From positions 64,065 through 128,064 of the forward strand of contig DCJA01000001.1 in NCBI GenBank assembly GCA_002317175.1: a stretch of DNA of 64,000 nt. Reading direction: 5' to 3'. Position 1 is the stretch's first letter; every line of letters starts with the position of its first letter. The translations under genes were made by a program, and so were the position numbers. The notes below the pieces were generated by a model. That model saw only the letters and a list, made by a program, of their open reading frames with translations. It was not told the origin of the DNA and made no database searches. This document shows, piece after piece, positions 7,073 through 16,444 of this stretch. Source of the DNA: Lachnospiraceae bacterium UBA1712 (GTDB lineage Bacteria > Bacillota > Clostridia > Lachnospirales > Lachnospiraceae).

Positions 7073-9598
7073 TTATTGTCTACTTTGCCAATATTGTGTT
7101 GAAGCTACACTATATAAATACAGTCGTTTAACAACATCGGACAATCCACTATGGTTATTCTTATTAAGGACATCGTAAATATAGCTTCCTACGCTGTAAT
7201 TAATATTAACATTTCCGACATAAGTATTATACATTGTAAAATAATCCTTCGGAACCACATTTTTAATCTCTATTGTATATATATCGCCTCCTTCAACTAC
7301 AGGCTTAAGGGCTACTTCTTTATCATTAACAAGTGCAGGCAGGCCACCAATACTATTTGAATCTATTTTAAAATAATGTCTAATAGTTGTACTATCCAGC
7401 ATTACAAGACTAGTGCCAAGATAAGTAACCCCCTCGTGCTCGCCATATACATTTTTCTTATGTCCTATGACTGAATTCTTATCAACATTGTTAGTTCGAA
7501 TTTGCATATTATCATATTCAGCATCTCCTATATATTCCTTCAACAGACTGTCTGCACTTTTCTTTGAACGCACGCCAAAATAAGTTTCAATTGCAAGACC
7601 TGTCGCTATCGCTTCACCCCATAATTCATTATTCTGACCACTATTAGCTTCATTAACAATCATCTGCTTTATAAAGTCGTCAACACTGGCAACATAGTCA
7701 TCACACATAAGTATTCCAGGAGTCTCTTTATTTGCTCCACGCTTAAATGTGAAGGTAAGCTTTTTACTCATATCCTTGGCTGATACCTTCGCAGGAAATG
7801 AGAACCAATTATCCATGTAATTACAACTGTACATGTCATCATATACCTCAATTATCTCGCCATCCATGCTAATAGTCATTGTGTAATCATATCCCAAAGT
7901 TAAACCAGGAGCCTCATAAAACAAAACAGCGGACATTCCTACCTCATTAGTTTGAAAAATGCTACAATCCAAACTACACACCGTATCACCATTAAATTTA
8001 AATCCCGGTGCTTTTTGACTTAGTGCCCATTTTTCCGCTTCACTCCTTGCAGGAATCACAACAGTAATATCATCAATCCACTTAAGCTGGCCTGCATCGT
8101 CCTTATACATCAGACTTTCAACATTTTTAATCCCTGTACTACTTCCATTGATAGATAAAGTCTTGATATTGGTACAATCATAAAATGCGTTATTCCCCAG
8201 TTTTGATACCCATGTGCCAACCTCAACAGTATCAAACTGTTCTTTATAATCATGCCATGGCGCGAACTCTTCATAATCATACATATCGTACGACACACCA
8301 TTCCCCGCATCATCAACTATGTCGATTGTAAGAGTACGTTCTGAAGTATCTATAGACCATGTCAAATAATCACCACACTTATTCAAAGCTGGTGTAGGTG
8401 TTGCTGCTGGGGTTGGTGTAACTGAAGCTCCATAAATATAATTGGTTGATGATGTCATGGGATAACAAAGCAAATTGTCATTAGTATGATCTCCATCAAC
8501 AAATGGGTTGTTATTTACTAAAAAATACTCATATTTTAATACTGCTTCAACAGAAACAGGCTCATCCCAGGTACAGTCAATCATGTACCAATTGCCATCC
8601 TCCATCTGTACCAGGTTCCATGCATGCGTATCACTGGATACTATTAAGCATGGCAATCCAGCTTTTTCGCAAAACACCTTGAAGGTTTTGGCGTAACTCT
8701 CACATACACCAGTTCCTTTGACCATACAACCAACCTGTGAATGTGCCTGATAATATCTTTCAGAATTCTGCGTTGCACTCAGAGCAGTATTATCATATTC
8801 GTTATTATTTATAATCCAATCGTGAAAATACTTATACGCTTCATATCGTCCCTTAGGAGCATCCTCCATAACATTTTGCACTACATTATCAATCTCTGTC
8901 TGTAAAGTTGAACTATAATATTCAGAACATCCATACATAACGGTCGCTTCCACAGTGGTTTCACTATATCTAAAACCGATATATATTCTATTTGTTGCCC
9001 AAGCCATAGAACCCTGATTGTCGCGCAGGTAAGCCCACATCGCATCCGCATATATTGCAGCTAATGCATTAATTACACTCTGTGCATCTCCATTGCTAGC
9101 GTATGTAAGTTTTACGCCCCTAACATAATCCTGATATTGTGTACCATTATTATTATATGTATATGTATAGCCTTCTGCTTGATTAAGCTTAGCAGCAACA
9201 ATATTATTATAAATCTCCAATGCATTATCACTTAGTTGTGACATATACAAACCAGTATTAGCGGTCTCACCCACAGATGAAGCAACTGCGCCAAATGACT
9301 GCTGTTCCTTCTTGCGTAGTTTGTATTCTTCCTCTGTCATACTTTCTTCATAATAGAATACATCATCCGACTTAATATCCAGAGTGCCCACATCAATAAT
9401 ATCAAGTTTCGTTGTTACCTCATTATTGTAACTCCAACCATAAAGCTCAAGCTCTTCCACCGCTTGTGATGGTGCAGGTGTCTCTTCAACTGCTTGTTCA
9501 GATGCAAATGCCTGAACACTGCCAGATACTATATTTGTTGTAAAAACGCTTGTAATCATCAGCACTAAGCTGAACATATATATGCTAAATTTCTTCAT
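7073..9598 (-). CDS. Secreted transglutaminase-like protein with BspA-like region
   Basis: An exported protein of 841 residues. A signal peptide (KKFSIYMFSLVLMITSVFTT) leads to a mature N terminus rich in Glu and Pro. The transglutaminase-like cysteine-protease fold follows, with Cys near 298 (GVCESYAKTF), His near 325 (DTHAWNLV) and Asp near 339 (IDCTWDEP). A TPTPAATPTPA linker separates this from a segment resembling BspA-type leucine-rich repeats (LGNNAFYDCTNIKTLSI). Beyond this is a C-terminal region I do not recognise. No LPXTG motif is seen. Such proteins usually act on peptides or cell-wall material outside the cell; the substrate is unknown. It follows pta after 55 bp without an obvious terminator. 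Confidence 0.75.
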   Translation of the reverse strand: MKKFSIYMFSLVLMITSVFTTNIVSGSVQAFASEQAVEETPAPSQAVEELELYGWSYNNEVTTKLDIIDVGTLDIKSDDVFYYEESMTEEEYKLRKKEQQSFGAVASSVGETANTGLYMSQLSDNALEIYNNIVAAKLNQAEGYTYTYNNNGTQYQDYVRGVKLTYASNGDAQSVINALAAIYADAMWAYLRDNQGSMAWATNRIYIGFRYSETTVEATVMYGCSEYYSSTLQTEIDNVVQNVMEDAPKGRYEAYKYFHDWIINNNEYDNTALSATQNSERYYQAHSQVGCMVKGTGVCESYAKTFKVFCEKAGLPCLIVSSDTHAWNLVQMEDGNWYMIDCTWDEPVSVEAVLKYEYFLVNNNPFVDGDHTNDNLLCYPMTSSTNYIYGASVTPTPAATPTPALNKCGDYLTWSIDTSERTLTIDIVDDAGNGVSYDMYDYEEFAPWHDYKEQFDTVEVGTWVSKLGNNAFYDCTNIKTLSINGSSTGIKNVESLMYKDDAGQLKWIDDITVVIPARSEAEKWALSQKAPGFKFNGDTVCSLDCSIFQTNEVGMSAVLFYEAPGLTLGYDYTMTISMDGEIIEVYDDMYSCNYMDNWFSFPAKVSAKDMSKKLTFTFKRGANKETPGILMCDDYVASVDDFIKQMIVNEANSGQNNELWGEAIATGLAIETYFGVRSKKSADSLLKEYIGDAEYDNMQIRTNNVDKNSVIGHKKNVYGEHEGVTYLGTSLVMLDSTTIRHYFKIDSNSIGGLPALVNDKEVALKPVVEGGDIYTIEIKNVVPKDYFTMYNTYVGNVNINYSVGSYIYDVLNKNNHSGLSDVVKRLYLYSVASTQYWQSRQ

Positions 9599-9653
9599 CT
9601 GCTTTCCTTATAGGCAATCTTTCTATACCTATTGATTAATCTATTCAGAAAAT

Positions 9654-10658
9654 CTATACTAACTGAGCCTGTACCGCTGTAAGTGCTACTACACCCACAA
9701 TATCTTCCCAGGTACAACCTCTTGATAAGTCATTAACAGGCTTTGCAAGTCCCTGAAGCATAGGCCCATAAGCTTCAGCTTTACCAAGTCTTTCAACAAG
9801 CTTGTAACCAATATTAGCTGCATCCAGGTTAGGGAAAATAAGAACATTAGCTCTTCCGGCAACATCACTTCCTGGAGCTTTGTGTTTTGCAACTGTAGGA
9901 ACAAGTGCCGCATCAGTCTGAAGTTCTCCATCCAATAACAGATTAGGATAAAGCTCATGAGCGATATCAACAGCATTTGCCACTTTATCAACCAGTGGAT
10001 GCTTTGCACTTCCCTTTGTAGAATGACTAAGCATTGCTATAATTGGCTTTCCACCAACAAGGCTTTTGAAACTTCTTGAAGATGAATAAGCGATATGAGC
10101 AAGCTCTTCACTTGTAGGATCCTGATTAAGACCACAATCAGCAAAAAGGAATGTTCCATTACTTCCATATTCACAATCAGGTACATCCAGGATAAAGAAA
10201 CCACTTACAAGCTTAACACCAGGAGCAGTCTTTAAAATCTGAAGAGAAGGTCTAAGAACATCTGCAGTTGCATGACAGGCACCTGCAACCATACCATCTG
10301 CATCATTAGCCTTAACCATCATAACTGCAAAAACAAGTGGATCTGAAAGAAGAAGCTCTCTTGCTGTATCTCTTGTCATACCCTTACTCTTACGTGTTTC
10401 ATAAAGAAGCTCAACATATTCATCCATTTTCTCGAATTCAGTAGGTTCAACAATTGTAACCTTATTAAGATCAACTTCAAGCCATCCAGCTCCCTCTTCA
10501 ATCTTTTCTCTGTTACCTACAAGAATAATATTGGCAATACCTTCTTCAATAATATGCGCAGCAGCAATAAGAGTTCTTTTGTCTTTTGTTTCGGGCATAA
10601 CTATTGTCTTAACATCTGCACGCGCACGCTCTTTAATCTTTTCAATATAACCAGCCAT
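9654..10658 (-). CDS. pta: Phosphate acetyltransferase
   Basis: Interconverts acetyl-CoA and acetyl-phosphate in the acetate branch of fermentation. The 334-residue protein from ATG 10658 matches the short, single-domain clostridial form. An upstream in-frame extension to 10754 is AT-rich junk running over the promoter, whereas ATG 10658 has GGAGG 5 nt before it. Recognisable segments include DADGMVAGACHATADVLRP and GRANVLIFPNLDAANIGYK. ackA, its usual partner, is not adjacent. The divergent neighbour tmcAL uses acetate, so the pairing has a loose metabolic logic. Confidence 0.95.
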   Translation of the reverse strand: MAGYIEKIKERARADVKTIVMPETKDKRTLIAAAHIIEEGIANIILVGNREKIEEGAGWLEVDLNKVTIVEPTEFEKMDEYVELLYETRKSKGMTRDTARELLLSDPLVFAVMMVKANDADGMVAGACHATADVLRPSLQILKTAPGVKLVSGFFILDVPDCEYGSNGTFLFADCGLNQDPTSEELAHIAYSSSRSFKSLVGGKPIIAMLSHSTKGSAKHPLVDKVANAVDIAHELYPNLLLDGELQTDAALVPTVAKHKAPGSDVAGRANVLIFPNLDAANIGYKLVERLGKAEAYGPMLQGLAKPVNDLSRGCTWEDIVGVVALTAVQAQLV

Positions 10659-10725
10659 TGTAACCTCCACACAATACAAACAATCTATATAAGATATAAT
10701 AATATATACATATTTATATAAAATA

Positions 10726-10755
10726 ATTATAACTAGCCTATATCTTGTATACAAG
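10726..10755 (-). promoter_or_regulatory. pta promoter overlapped by a GntR-type palindrome
   Basis: Minus-strand -35 TTGTAT (10749-10754) and -10 TATAAT (10726-10731) with a 17-bp spacer. The -35 lies inside the perfect 12-bp palindrome CTTGTATACAAG (10744-10755), identical to the core of the Bacillus subtilis gluconate (GntR) operator as I remember it. A repressor bound there would block RNA polymerase directly. The cognate regulator is not in the window. Confidence 0.6.
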
Positions 10756-10889
10756 AAAAAATTAAGTAAAAATTGTATCTTATCAAGGACAATTTATGAT
10801 ACTCTATTAATTGTGTCATACATACAATTATTAATTAATGCAATATACGCTTTACTCTATGACACTCGCATCAGGGGGAATATTATCTT

Positions 10890-12212
10890 ATGAAGATCAC
10901 AGGTATCATATCTGAATACAATCCATTTCATAATGGGCACAAATATCAAATAGACACTATCAGAGAAGATGGTTCAGATTACATTATCGCTGCAATGAGT
11001 GGTAATTGGGTCCAAAGAGGCGGACCAGCTATTATTGATAAATATTCAAGAACGCTTATGGCACTAAAAAACGGTATAGATCTCGTGATTGAGATTCCTA
11101 CAATTTATTCAACCGGTTCTGCCAGTGATTATGCAATGGGCGGAGTATCACTTTTGGATAGTCTTGGATGTGTAGATGAATTGTGTTTTGGCTGCGAAGC
11201 TCCCACTGAAGAAGCCCTGGATAAGGTTACCGACTATATGGTTAATCACCAGGAAGATCTTGCTAAAGATATCGCTTCTTACATGAAACAGGGTAACTCC
11301 TATCCTAAAGCCAGAGAACTTGCTCTTTCAGAGTATTTTGATGAACATGTAACAGAAGGGCTAAACAAGCCCAACAATATACTTGCAATCGAATATAAAA
11401 AAGCCTTACATAATATCAACAGTAGCATAACAACAAAAGCTATTCTTCGTAAGGGAAGTCAATACAGTGATCCTGATCTTAATATGAATTCATACAGTTC
11501 AGCCACTGCAATTCGAGCCAATATACTTTCAAGCTATGATTATATAAGCAATGACGATTCATATCTTCACGAAGAGCCTGCTATCAGTACATACTCTTCT
11601 CTCCATGGAGCTACCATAAGACAGGCAATGAGTGAACCACTATCTCCGATTATAAGTCATGTTCCATCAAGCAGTTACGAAATACTATTAGAAAAGCTGG
11701 GTAAGACATACCCTCTGGTTACACAGAATTTCTCAAGAGAGCTTGCTTATAAATTAATTCAGGACAAACCAGTTGGATATGAACAATATCTGGATGTATC
11801 AAGAGAAATATCAGATAAAATAACTAATAGCCTTAACTATTTTGAATCCTTTGATCAGTTTTGTAATATACTCAAGTCAAAGGAGCTTACCTATTCCCGA
11901 ATAAGCCGTTGTCTGACTCATATTCTTCTGGATATAAAAAAGGATTCTATTCCAGCAGACAAAAAAACTCCATATGCCAGAATTCTTGGTTTCAGGAAAG
12001 ATAGTGAAGGATTATTTGGTGAAATCAAAAAATCAGCAACTATTCCACTTATTTCAAAGCTTGCAGATGCTGACAAATTATTAAATGACAAAGAAATGGC
12101 TATACTAAATAAAGACATAAAGGCCAGTCATATTTACGATCTGGTTTCTGCATGCAAATATCAGAACAAGGAACATATAAACGAGTACACTCACCAAATG
12201 ATTATAGTGTAA
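10890..12212 (+). CDS. tmcAL: tRNA(Met) cytidine acetate ligase TmcAL
   Basis: Makes N4-acetylcytidine at position 34 of elongator tRNA-Met from acetate and ATP. It is 440 residues long, with an N-terminal nucleotidyltransferase fold carrying the HxGH motif NPFHNGH (H14 and H17). The family segment MSGNWVQRGGPAIIDKYSR follows. It was formerly annotated as YlbM/UPF0348. The ATG has GGGGGAA about 10 nt upstream. It is one of only two plus-strand genes in the window, divergent from pta and convergent with GH43. Confidence 0.93.
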   Translation: MKITGIISEYNPFHNGHKYQIDTIREDGSDYIIAAMSGNWVQRGGPAIIDKYSRTLMALKNGIDLVIEIPTIYSTGSASDYAMGGVSLLDSLGCVDELCFGCEAPTEEALDKVTDYMVNHQEDLAKDIASYMKQGNSYPKARELALSEYFDEHVTEGLNKPNNILAIEYKKALHNINSSITTKAILRKGSQYSDPDLNMNSYSSATAIRANILSSYDYISNDDSYLHEEPAISTYSSLHGATIRQAMSEPLSPIISHVPSSSYEILLEKLGKTYPLVTQNFSRELAYKLIQDKPVGYEQYLDVSREISDKITNSLNYFESFDQFCNILKSKELTYSRISRCLTHILLDIKKDSIPADKKTPYARILGFRKDSEGLFGEIKKSATIPLISKLADADKLLNDKEMAILNKDIKASHIYDLVSACKYQNKEHINEYTHQMIIV

Positions 12213-12271
12213 AATACAGTAAATCGATAAAATTATATTAGTACTAGAAATGAAATCAATGGAATATAATT

Positions 12272-12316
12272 AAAAAAAGGGGCCACAAGGTAAGGGACCA
12301 CAAGGTCCCTTTTTAT
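12272..12316. terminator. Bidirectional nested terminator between tmcAL and GH43
   Basis: For the plus strand, stem AAGGGACC/GGTCCCTT (12292-12299 and 12304-12311) with loop ACAA is followed by a T-run (12310-12314). For the minus strand, an outer stem pairs the A/G-rich start of the region (12272-12282) with 12304-12314 with one mismatch. The U-tract then comes from the A-run at 12272-12278. The two folds share bases because CCACAAGGT occurs twice. Confidence 0.7.
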
Positions 12317-12321
12317 ATACA

Positions 12322-13905
12322 TTAGTTTTCTTTATATGTAAGTTTCTTAAAGCATACATAGCTGTCACTATCCTTGCCATTAGCTGAAGCATACATACCA
12401 ATACAACAGCCCACAAAACCACCAGCTACTTCTGTTGAAAGATTTGCAACCGATACCTCTCCAAGTTCCTTATCTTTTGCATAGACTTTAGTTTTAAGTC
12501 CATCAACCACAATTGAAAGTTCAACTGTATTAGCAATCGAAACTTCTTCTAATTCAACCTCACCAACTACTTCATCAATTCCTGCCTGACATAGAATCAT
12601 CTTGCAGCTTCCATCACTAAGTTCAGCACGGAGATTGTATAGATTATTCTGCATAAGCACCAATCCAGCACTCTCTCCTGCTTTAAGTGTTGAATAATCA
12701 AATAGAGTTGTTGCTGTAAAATGATGGTGTTGCTGTCTGATTGCAACATAGCTAGGACTTGCTACAGCCATAATATCATCTTTACCAGCTTTTAACTCAA
12801 GTCCATTTGAAGAGAACTTAATCATATCGTCAGAGTAATTACGCAGCATCAAAAACTCATCACCCAGCTGCTTCATCTGGGCAAAACAATATTCTTTATC
12901 TGTTCCTGGAATAGAGGTCTTATTATTTGTTCTACTAGTATATGATTGAGGGTCTTTTTGTGGATCCCACGCAGGAAGATTGATTTCTACAGTATCAGTT
13001 AAAACACCAACTCCTGGATTAATAACAGGCCAGTCTTCTTCCCAGATAAACTTGGCAAGGAAAGTTTCTCTTCCCATTGTAGTAAATCTTTCAAGAGGTC
13101 TTACAGCAAGCATTGTCATATACCACTCGTTATTTGGAGTCTTAATGATATCTCCATGTCCAACGTATTTAATAGGATAATCATTGCCAAGATGTCTGTG
13201 TGTCAATATAGGATTCTTTGGATTACCCACGTATGGTCCCCAAATATCTTTACTTCTACAGATCATCACCGCATGTTCAGGACCGGTTCCGCCCTCTGCA
13301 TGCATTATGTAGTAATAACCATTTTCCTTATAAATGTGTGGTCCCTCAGGCCAGATACAACCCTTAAGAGCACCATTCCATACGTTTTTCTTATCACCAA
13401 CAAGCTTCCAGTTCACTGTGTCCAGTTCACTAATATAGATATACCAGTCTCCGTTATACTTTGGACCATCTGGATTAGGATGAGTACCTATATAGTAACA
13501 TTTTCCATCCTCATCAAAGAACAACGATGGATCAATACCATCTGCATCAGCAAGATAATGAGGCTCCGACCATGGTCCCTCTGGATTAGTCGCAGTTACT
13601 ACAAAATTACCACCATGTGTAACATTGGTACATATTACATAGAAAACACCATCATAATATCTGATTGTAGGAGCAAATAAGCCCTGTGAATGGTCAGCTC
13701 CTTCAAGAGGAAGCTGAGAATGTCTGTCTAAAACATTTCCAATCTGTTCCCAGTGAGCTAAATCCTTACTATGCATAAGAGAAAGACCTGGAAAATATGA
13801 GAAAGTAGAATTACACAAATAGTAGTCTTCTCCAACTGCACAAATAGATGGATCAGGATAAAATCCCGGCATAATTGGATTAGTCGCTATAACTTTTTCT
13901 GACAT
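12322..13905 (-). CDS. GH43 beta-xylosidase / alpha-L-arabinofuranosidase
   Basis: Glycoside hydrolase of family 43, 527 residues, most like the xylosidases and arabinofuranosidases that carry a C-terminal beta-sandwich. The five-bladed propeller begins ATNPIMPGFYPDPS with the catalytic base D18. The pKa-modulating Asp is D125 in GIDPSLFF and the general acid is E187 in IWPEGPH. The C-terminal domain spans about 330-525. There is no signal peptide, so it acts on imported xylo-oligosaccharides. It is the last gene of a long minus-strand series and no transporter or xylan locus is adjacent. Exact specificity cannot be settled by eye. Confidence 0.88.
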   Translation of the reverse strand: MSEKVIATNPIMPGFYPDPSICAVGEDYYLCNSTFSYFPGLSLMHSKDLAHWEQIGNVLDRHSQLPLEGADHSQGLFAPTIRYYDGVFYVICTNVTHGGNFVVTATNPEGPWSEPHYLADADGIDPSLFFDEDGKCYYIGTHPNPDGPKYNGDWYIYISELDTVNWKLVGDKKNVWNGALKGCIWPEGPHIYKENGYYYIMHAEGGTGPEHAVMICRSKDIWGPYVGNPKNPILTHRHLGNDYPIKYVGHGDIIKTPNNEWYMTMLAVRPLERFTTMGRETFLAKFIWEEDWPVINPGVGVLTDTVEINLPAWDPQKDPQSYTSRTNNKTSIPGTDKEYCFAQMKQLGDEFLMLRNYSDDMIKFSSNGLELKAGKDDIMAVASPSYVAIRQQHHHFTATTLFDYSTLKAGESAGLVLMQNNLYNLRAELSDGSCKMILCQAGIDEVVGEVELEEVSIANTVELSIVVDGLKTKVYAKDKELGEVSVANLSTEVAGGFVGCCIGMYASANGKDSDSYVCFKKLTYKEN

Positions 13906-13916
13906 ATAAACCTCTC

Positions 13917-15281
13917 TTAGTTCTTAAAACTATGGATAGGAGCTGGAATTCTTCCACCTCTGTTTACAAAAGCTTCACAGCTGAACTGATTAACTGGCAT
14001 AATAGGCGCATGTCCAAGGAGTCCACCAAACTCAACATGTTCACCAACGCCCTTTCCAATTACAGGAATAACTCTGACAGCGGTTGTCTTCTGATTAATC
14101 ATACCAATTGCAAGCTCATCAGCTATAATTCCAGAGATTGTAGTATCAGGTGTATCTCCTGGAATAGCAATCATATCAAGACCAACAGAACATACGCAGG
14201 TCATAGCTTCAAGCTTCTCAATTGTAAGAGCACCAGCTTCAACAGCATCTATCATACCCTGATCCTCTGATACAGGAATAAATGCGCCACTAAGTCCACC
14301 AACATAACTTGATGCCATAACGCCGCCCTTCTTAACCTGATCATTAAGAAGCGCAAGAGCTGCGGTAGTACCTGGAGCACCTGCATGTTCAAGACCAATC
14401 TCACACAGAATATCTGCTACACTATCGCCAATTGCTGGTGTAGGAGCAAGTGACAAATCTACAATACCAAAAGGAATACCCAGTCGCTTTGAAGCTTCCT
14501 TGGCAACAATCTGTCCAACTCTTGTAACCTTAAATGCTGTCTTCTTTATAGTTTCACAAAGTACCTCAAAGCTCTCGCCGCGTACCTTCTGAAGAGCGTA
14601 CTTAACAACACCAGGGCCTGAAACACCTACATTAATAATGTTATCTGCTTCTGTAACACCATGGAAAGCTCCTGCCATAAATGGATTATCATCAGGAGCA
14701 TTACAAAGAACAACAAGCTTGGTACAACCAAGAGAATCCTTGTCCTTTGTCTTCTGAGCAGTCTGCTTAATAACTTCACCCATAAGCTTAACGCCATCCA
14801 TATTAAGGCCAGTTCTTGTAGATCCAAGAACAACCGAACTCATGATTCTTTCAGTTGAAGCAAGGGCATCAGGTATAGATCTGATAAGAAGCTCCTCACC
14901 AGGAGTCATTCCTTTAGCAACAAGTGCGGAATAACCACCGATAAAATTAACACCAACTGCAACAGCAGCTTTATCAAGTGTTTTTGCTATACTAACAAAG
15001 TCATCAGTTGTCTTACAGGCAGATGCACCAATAAGTCCTATTGGTGTAACACTGATTCTCTTATTAACAATCGGAATACCAAATTCCTTTGATATATCTT
15101 CACCAGTCTTAACAAGCTCCTTTGCAACAGTTGTTATCTTGTTATAAATATTATCATTTAATTTGTTGATATCTTCATCAATACAATCTAAAAGGCTAAT
15201 ACCAAGAGTAATAGTTCTTACATCAAGATTTTCCTTTTCAATCATATCGTTAGTTTCTGCAACTTCAAAAATATTAATCAT
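13917..15281 (-). CDS. PFL family protein (UPF0210, DUF711)
   Basis: A cytoplasmic protein of 454 residues of the UPF0210/DUF711 family, whose fold resembles pyruvate formate-lyase; no activity is established. Characteristic segments are [38 protein letters not shown] and [12 protein letters not shown]. It is paired with an ACT-domain gene 22 bp upstream, an arrangement conserved in Firmicutes. Either the ACT protein regulates it or both sense an amino acid. The start has GAGGGA 8 nt upstream. Confidence 0.93.
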   Translation of the reverse strand: MINIFEVAETNDMIEKENLDVRTITLGISLLDCIDEDINKLNDNIYNKITTVAKELVKTGEDISKEFGIPIVNKRISVTPIGLIGASACKTTDDFVSIAKTLDKAAVAVGVNFIGGYSALVAKGMTPGEELLIRSIPDALASTERIMSSVVLGSTRTGLNMDGVKLMGEVIKQTAQKTKDKDSLGCTKLVVLCNAPDDNPFMAGAFHGVTEADNIINVGVSGPGVVKYALQKVRGESFEVLCETIKKTAFKVTRVGQIVAKEASKRLGIPFGIVDLSLAPTPAIGDSVADILCEIGLEHAGAPGTTAALALLNDQVKKGGVMASSYVGGLSGAFIPVSEDQGMIDAVEAGALTIEKLEAMTCVCSVGLDMIAIPGDTPDTTISGIIADELAIGMINQKTTAVRVIPVIGKGVGEHVEFGGLLGHAPIMPVNQFSCEAFVNRGGRIPAPIHSFKN

Positions 15282-15303
15282 CTAAAAATCCCTCTTTGCT
15301 ATA

Positions 15304-15576
15304 TTAGATTCTATGCATACCGTTGAATATTTCTTCACGCTGGCACTTAATAATAACACCAATCTCTTCTCCCATAGCAGAAAGATCATCACTTACTTCT
15401 CCAAATGGTTTCTTTGTAGCTGTCATATCTGTTATCATCATCATATTAAAATAGCCTGAGATAATAGTCTGTGAAATATCAAGGATATTGATATTATTCT
15501 CTGCCAGGTATGTACAAACCTTTGCAATAATACCAACTGTGTCATGTCCTACAACTGTAATAATAGTCTTGTTCAT
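15304..15576 (-). CDS. ACT domain protein (UPF0237)
   Basis: A single ACT domain of 90 residues beginning TIITVVGHDTVGIIAKV, the usual ligand-binding loop of the small UPF0237 family. It has no other domain. ACT domains bind amino acids and regulate partners, here most likely the adjoining PFL protein. It is probably co-transcribed with it. Confidence 0.92.
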   Translation of the reverse strand: MNKTIITVVGHDTVGIIAKVCTYLAENNINILDISQTIISGYFNMMMITDMTATKKPFGEVSDDLSAMGEEIGVIIKCQREEIFNGMHRI

Positions 15577-15643
15577 TTATTTATTCCTCTCTTTAAACCC
15601 AAAAGGGATATTTTTACGTATATTAAAAATCATCAATGAAACA

Positions 15644-16441
15644 TTATACATATATTATATCTGTTAGACAATCTCGTTTTGCTACACTAATATGAAAATC
15701 ATTTGCCCTGTAATCATTATCAGCCATATCAATCTCAAGTCTAACAGTTTCATATGCCAGCTCTGGCATATTATTTTCCTTGCTAAGATGTCCCAGAATA
15801 ATTCTATCCATCTTATCATGCAAAAGCTGCGATAGAAGTCTTCCTGACAATTCATTGGATAAATGACCATCGTCAGACAAAATTCTTTGCTTCAAAGCAT
15901 AAGGGTATGGTCCCACCTGCAGCATTCTTACATCATGGTTTGCTTCTAGCAAAAGAGTATTCACACCTTTTAATTTCTGTACAGTATAATCAGTAAAATT
16001 GCCCATATCTGTAGCTACAGCACATTTTTTACCTTTATTACCAACCGTGTATGCTACTGAGTCAGCAGCATCATGACTGGTAGAAAATGCATGAATAGTC
16101 AAATCCTTAATCTTCCAGTCAACATCCGGTGCAATAGGATGAAATATGTCTTCTTCCACTGCTCCAAGTCTGTCATAGGACTTAATGGCTTCTATAGTAT
16201 CCCTGGTTGCATAAACCGGTATATTATATTTGCGAGCCATAACTCCAAGACCACCGATATGATCAATATGCTCATGTGTTATGAGAATACCATCTATATC
16301 ATCGCCAGTAAGTTCTAGACTTTGCAAACCCTCTTCTATTCTTTTCTTGCTAATTCCAACATCCACAAGCAAATGTGTATTATCACTGCCTATGTATATA
16401 CAATTGCCACTACTTCCGCTGGCTATTGGAGCGAAACGCAT
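15644..16441 (-). CDS. MBL-fold metallohydrolase, WalJ/YycJ-like
   Basis: Metallo-beta-lactamase fold hydrolase of 265 residues. The metal-binding motif is THEHIDH (H56, H58, D60, H61), and the family-specific start is FAPIASGSSGNCIYIG, with further metal ligands around GHLSNE. The WalJ/YycJ family is linked to coordinating cell division with replication in Firmicutes, but here it sits beside an FtsA-domain gene rather than walRK. The ATG at 16441 lies just after the FtsA-like stop and has GGGAG 9 nt upstream; the TTG at 16444 is less likely. Confidence 0.85.
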   Translation of the reverse strand: MRFAPIASGSSGNCIYIGSDNTHLLVDVGISKKRIEEGLQSLELTGDDIDGILITHEHIDHIGGLGVMARKYNIPVYATRDTIEAIKSYDRLGAVEEDIFHPIAPDVDWKIKDLTIHAFSTSHDAADSVAYTVGNKGKKCAVATDMGNFTDYTVQKLKGVNTLLLEANHDVRMLQVGPYPYALKQRILSDDGHLSNELSGRLLSQLLHDKMDRIILGHLSKENNMPELAYETVRLEIDMADNDYRANDFHISVAKRDCLTDIIYV

Positions 16442-16444
16442 CAA

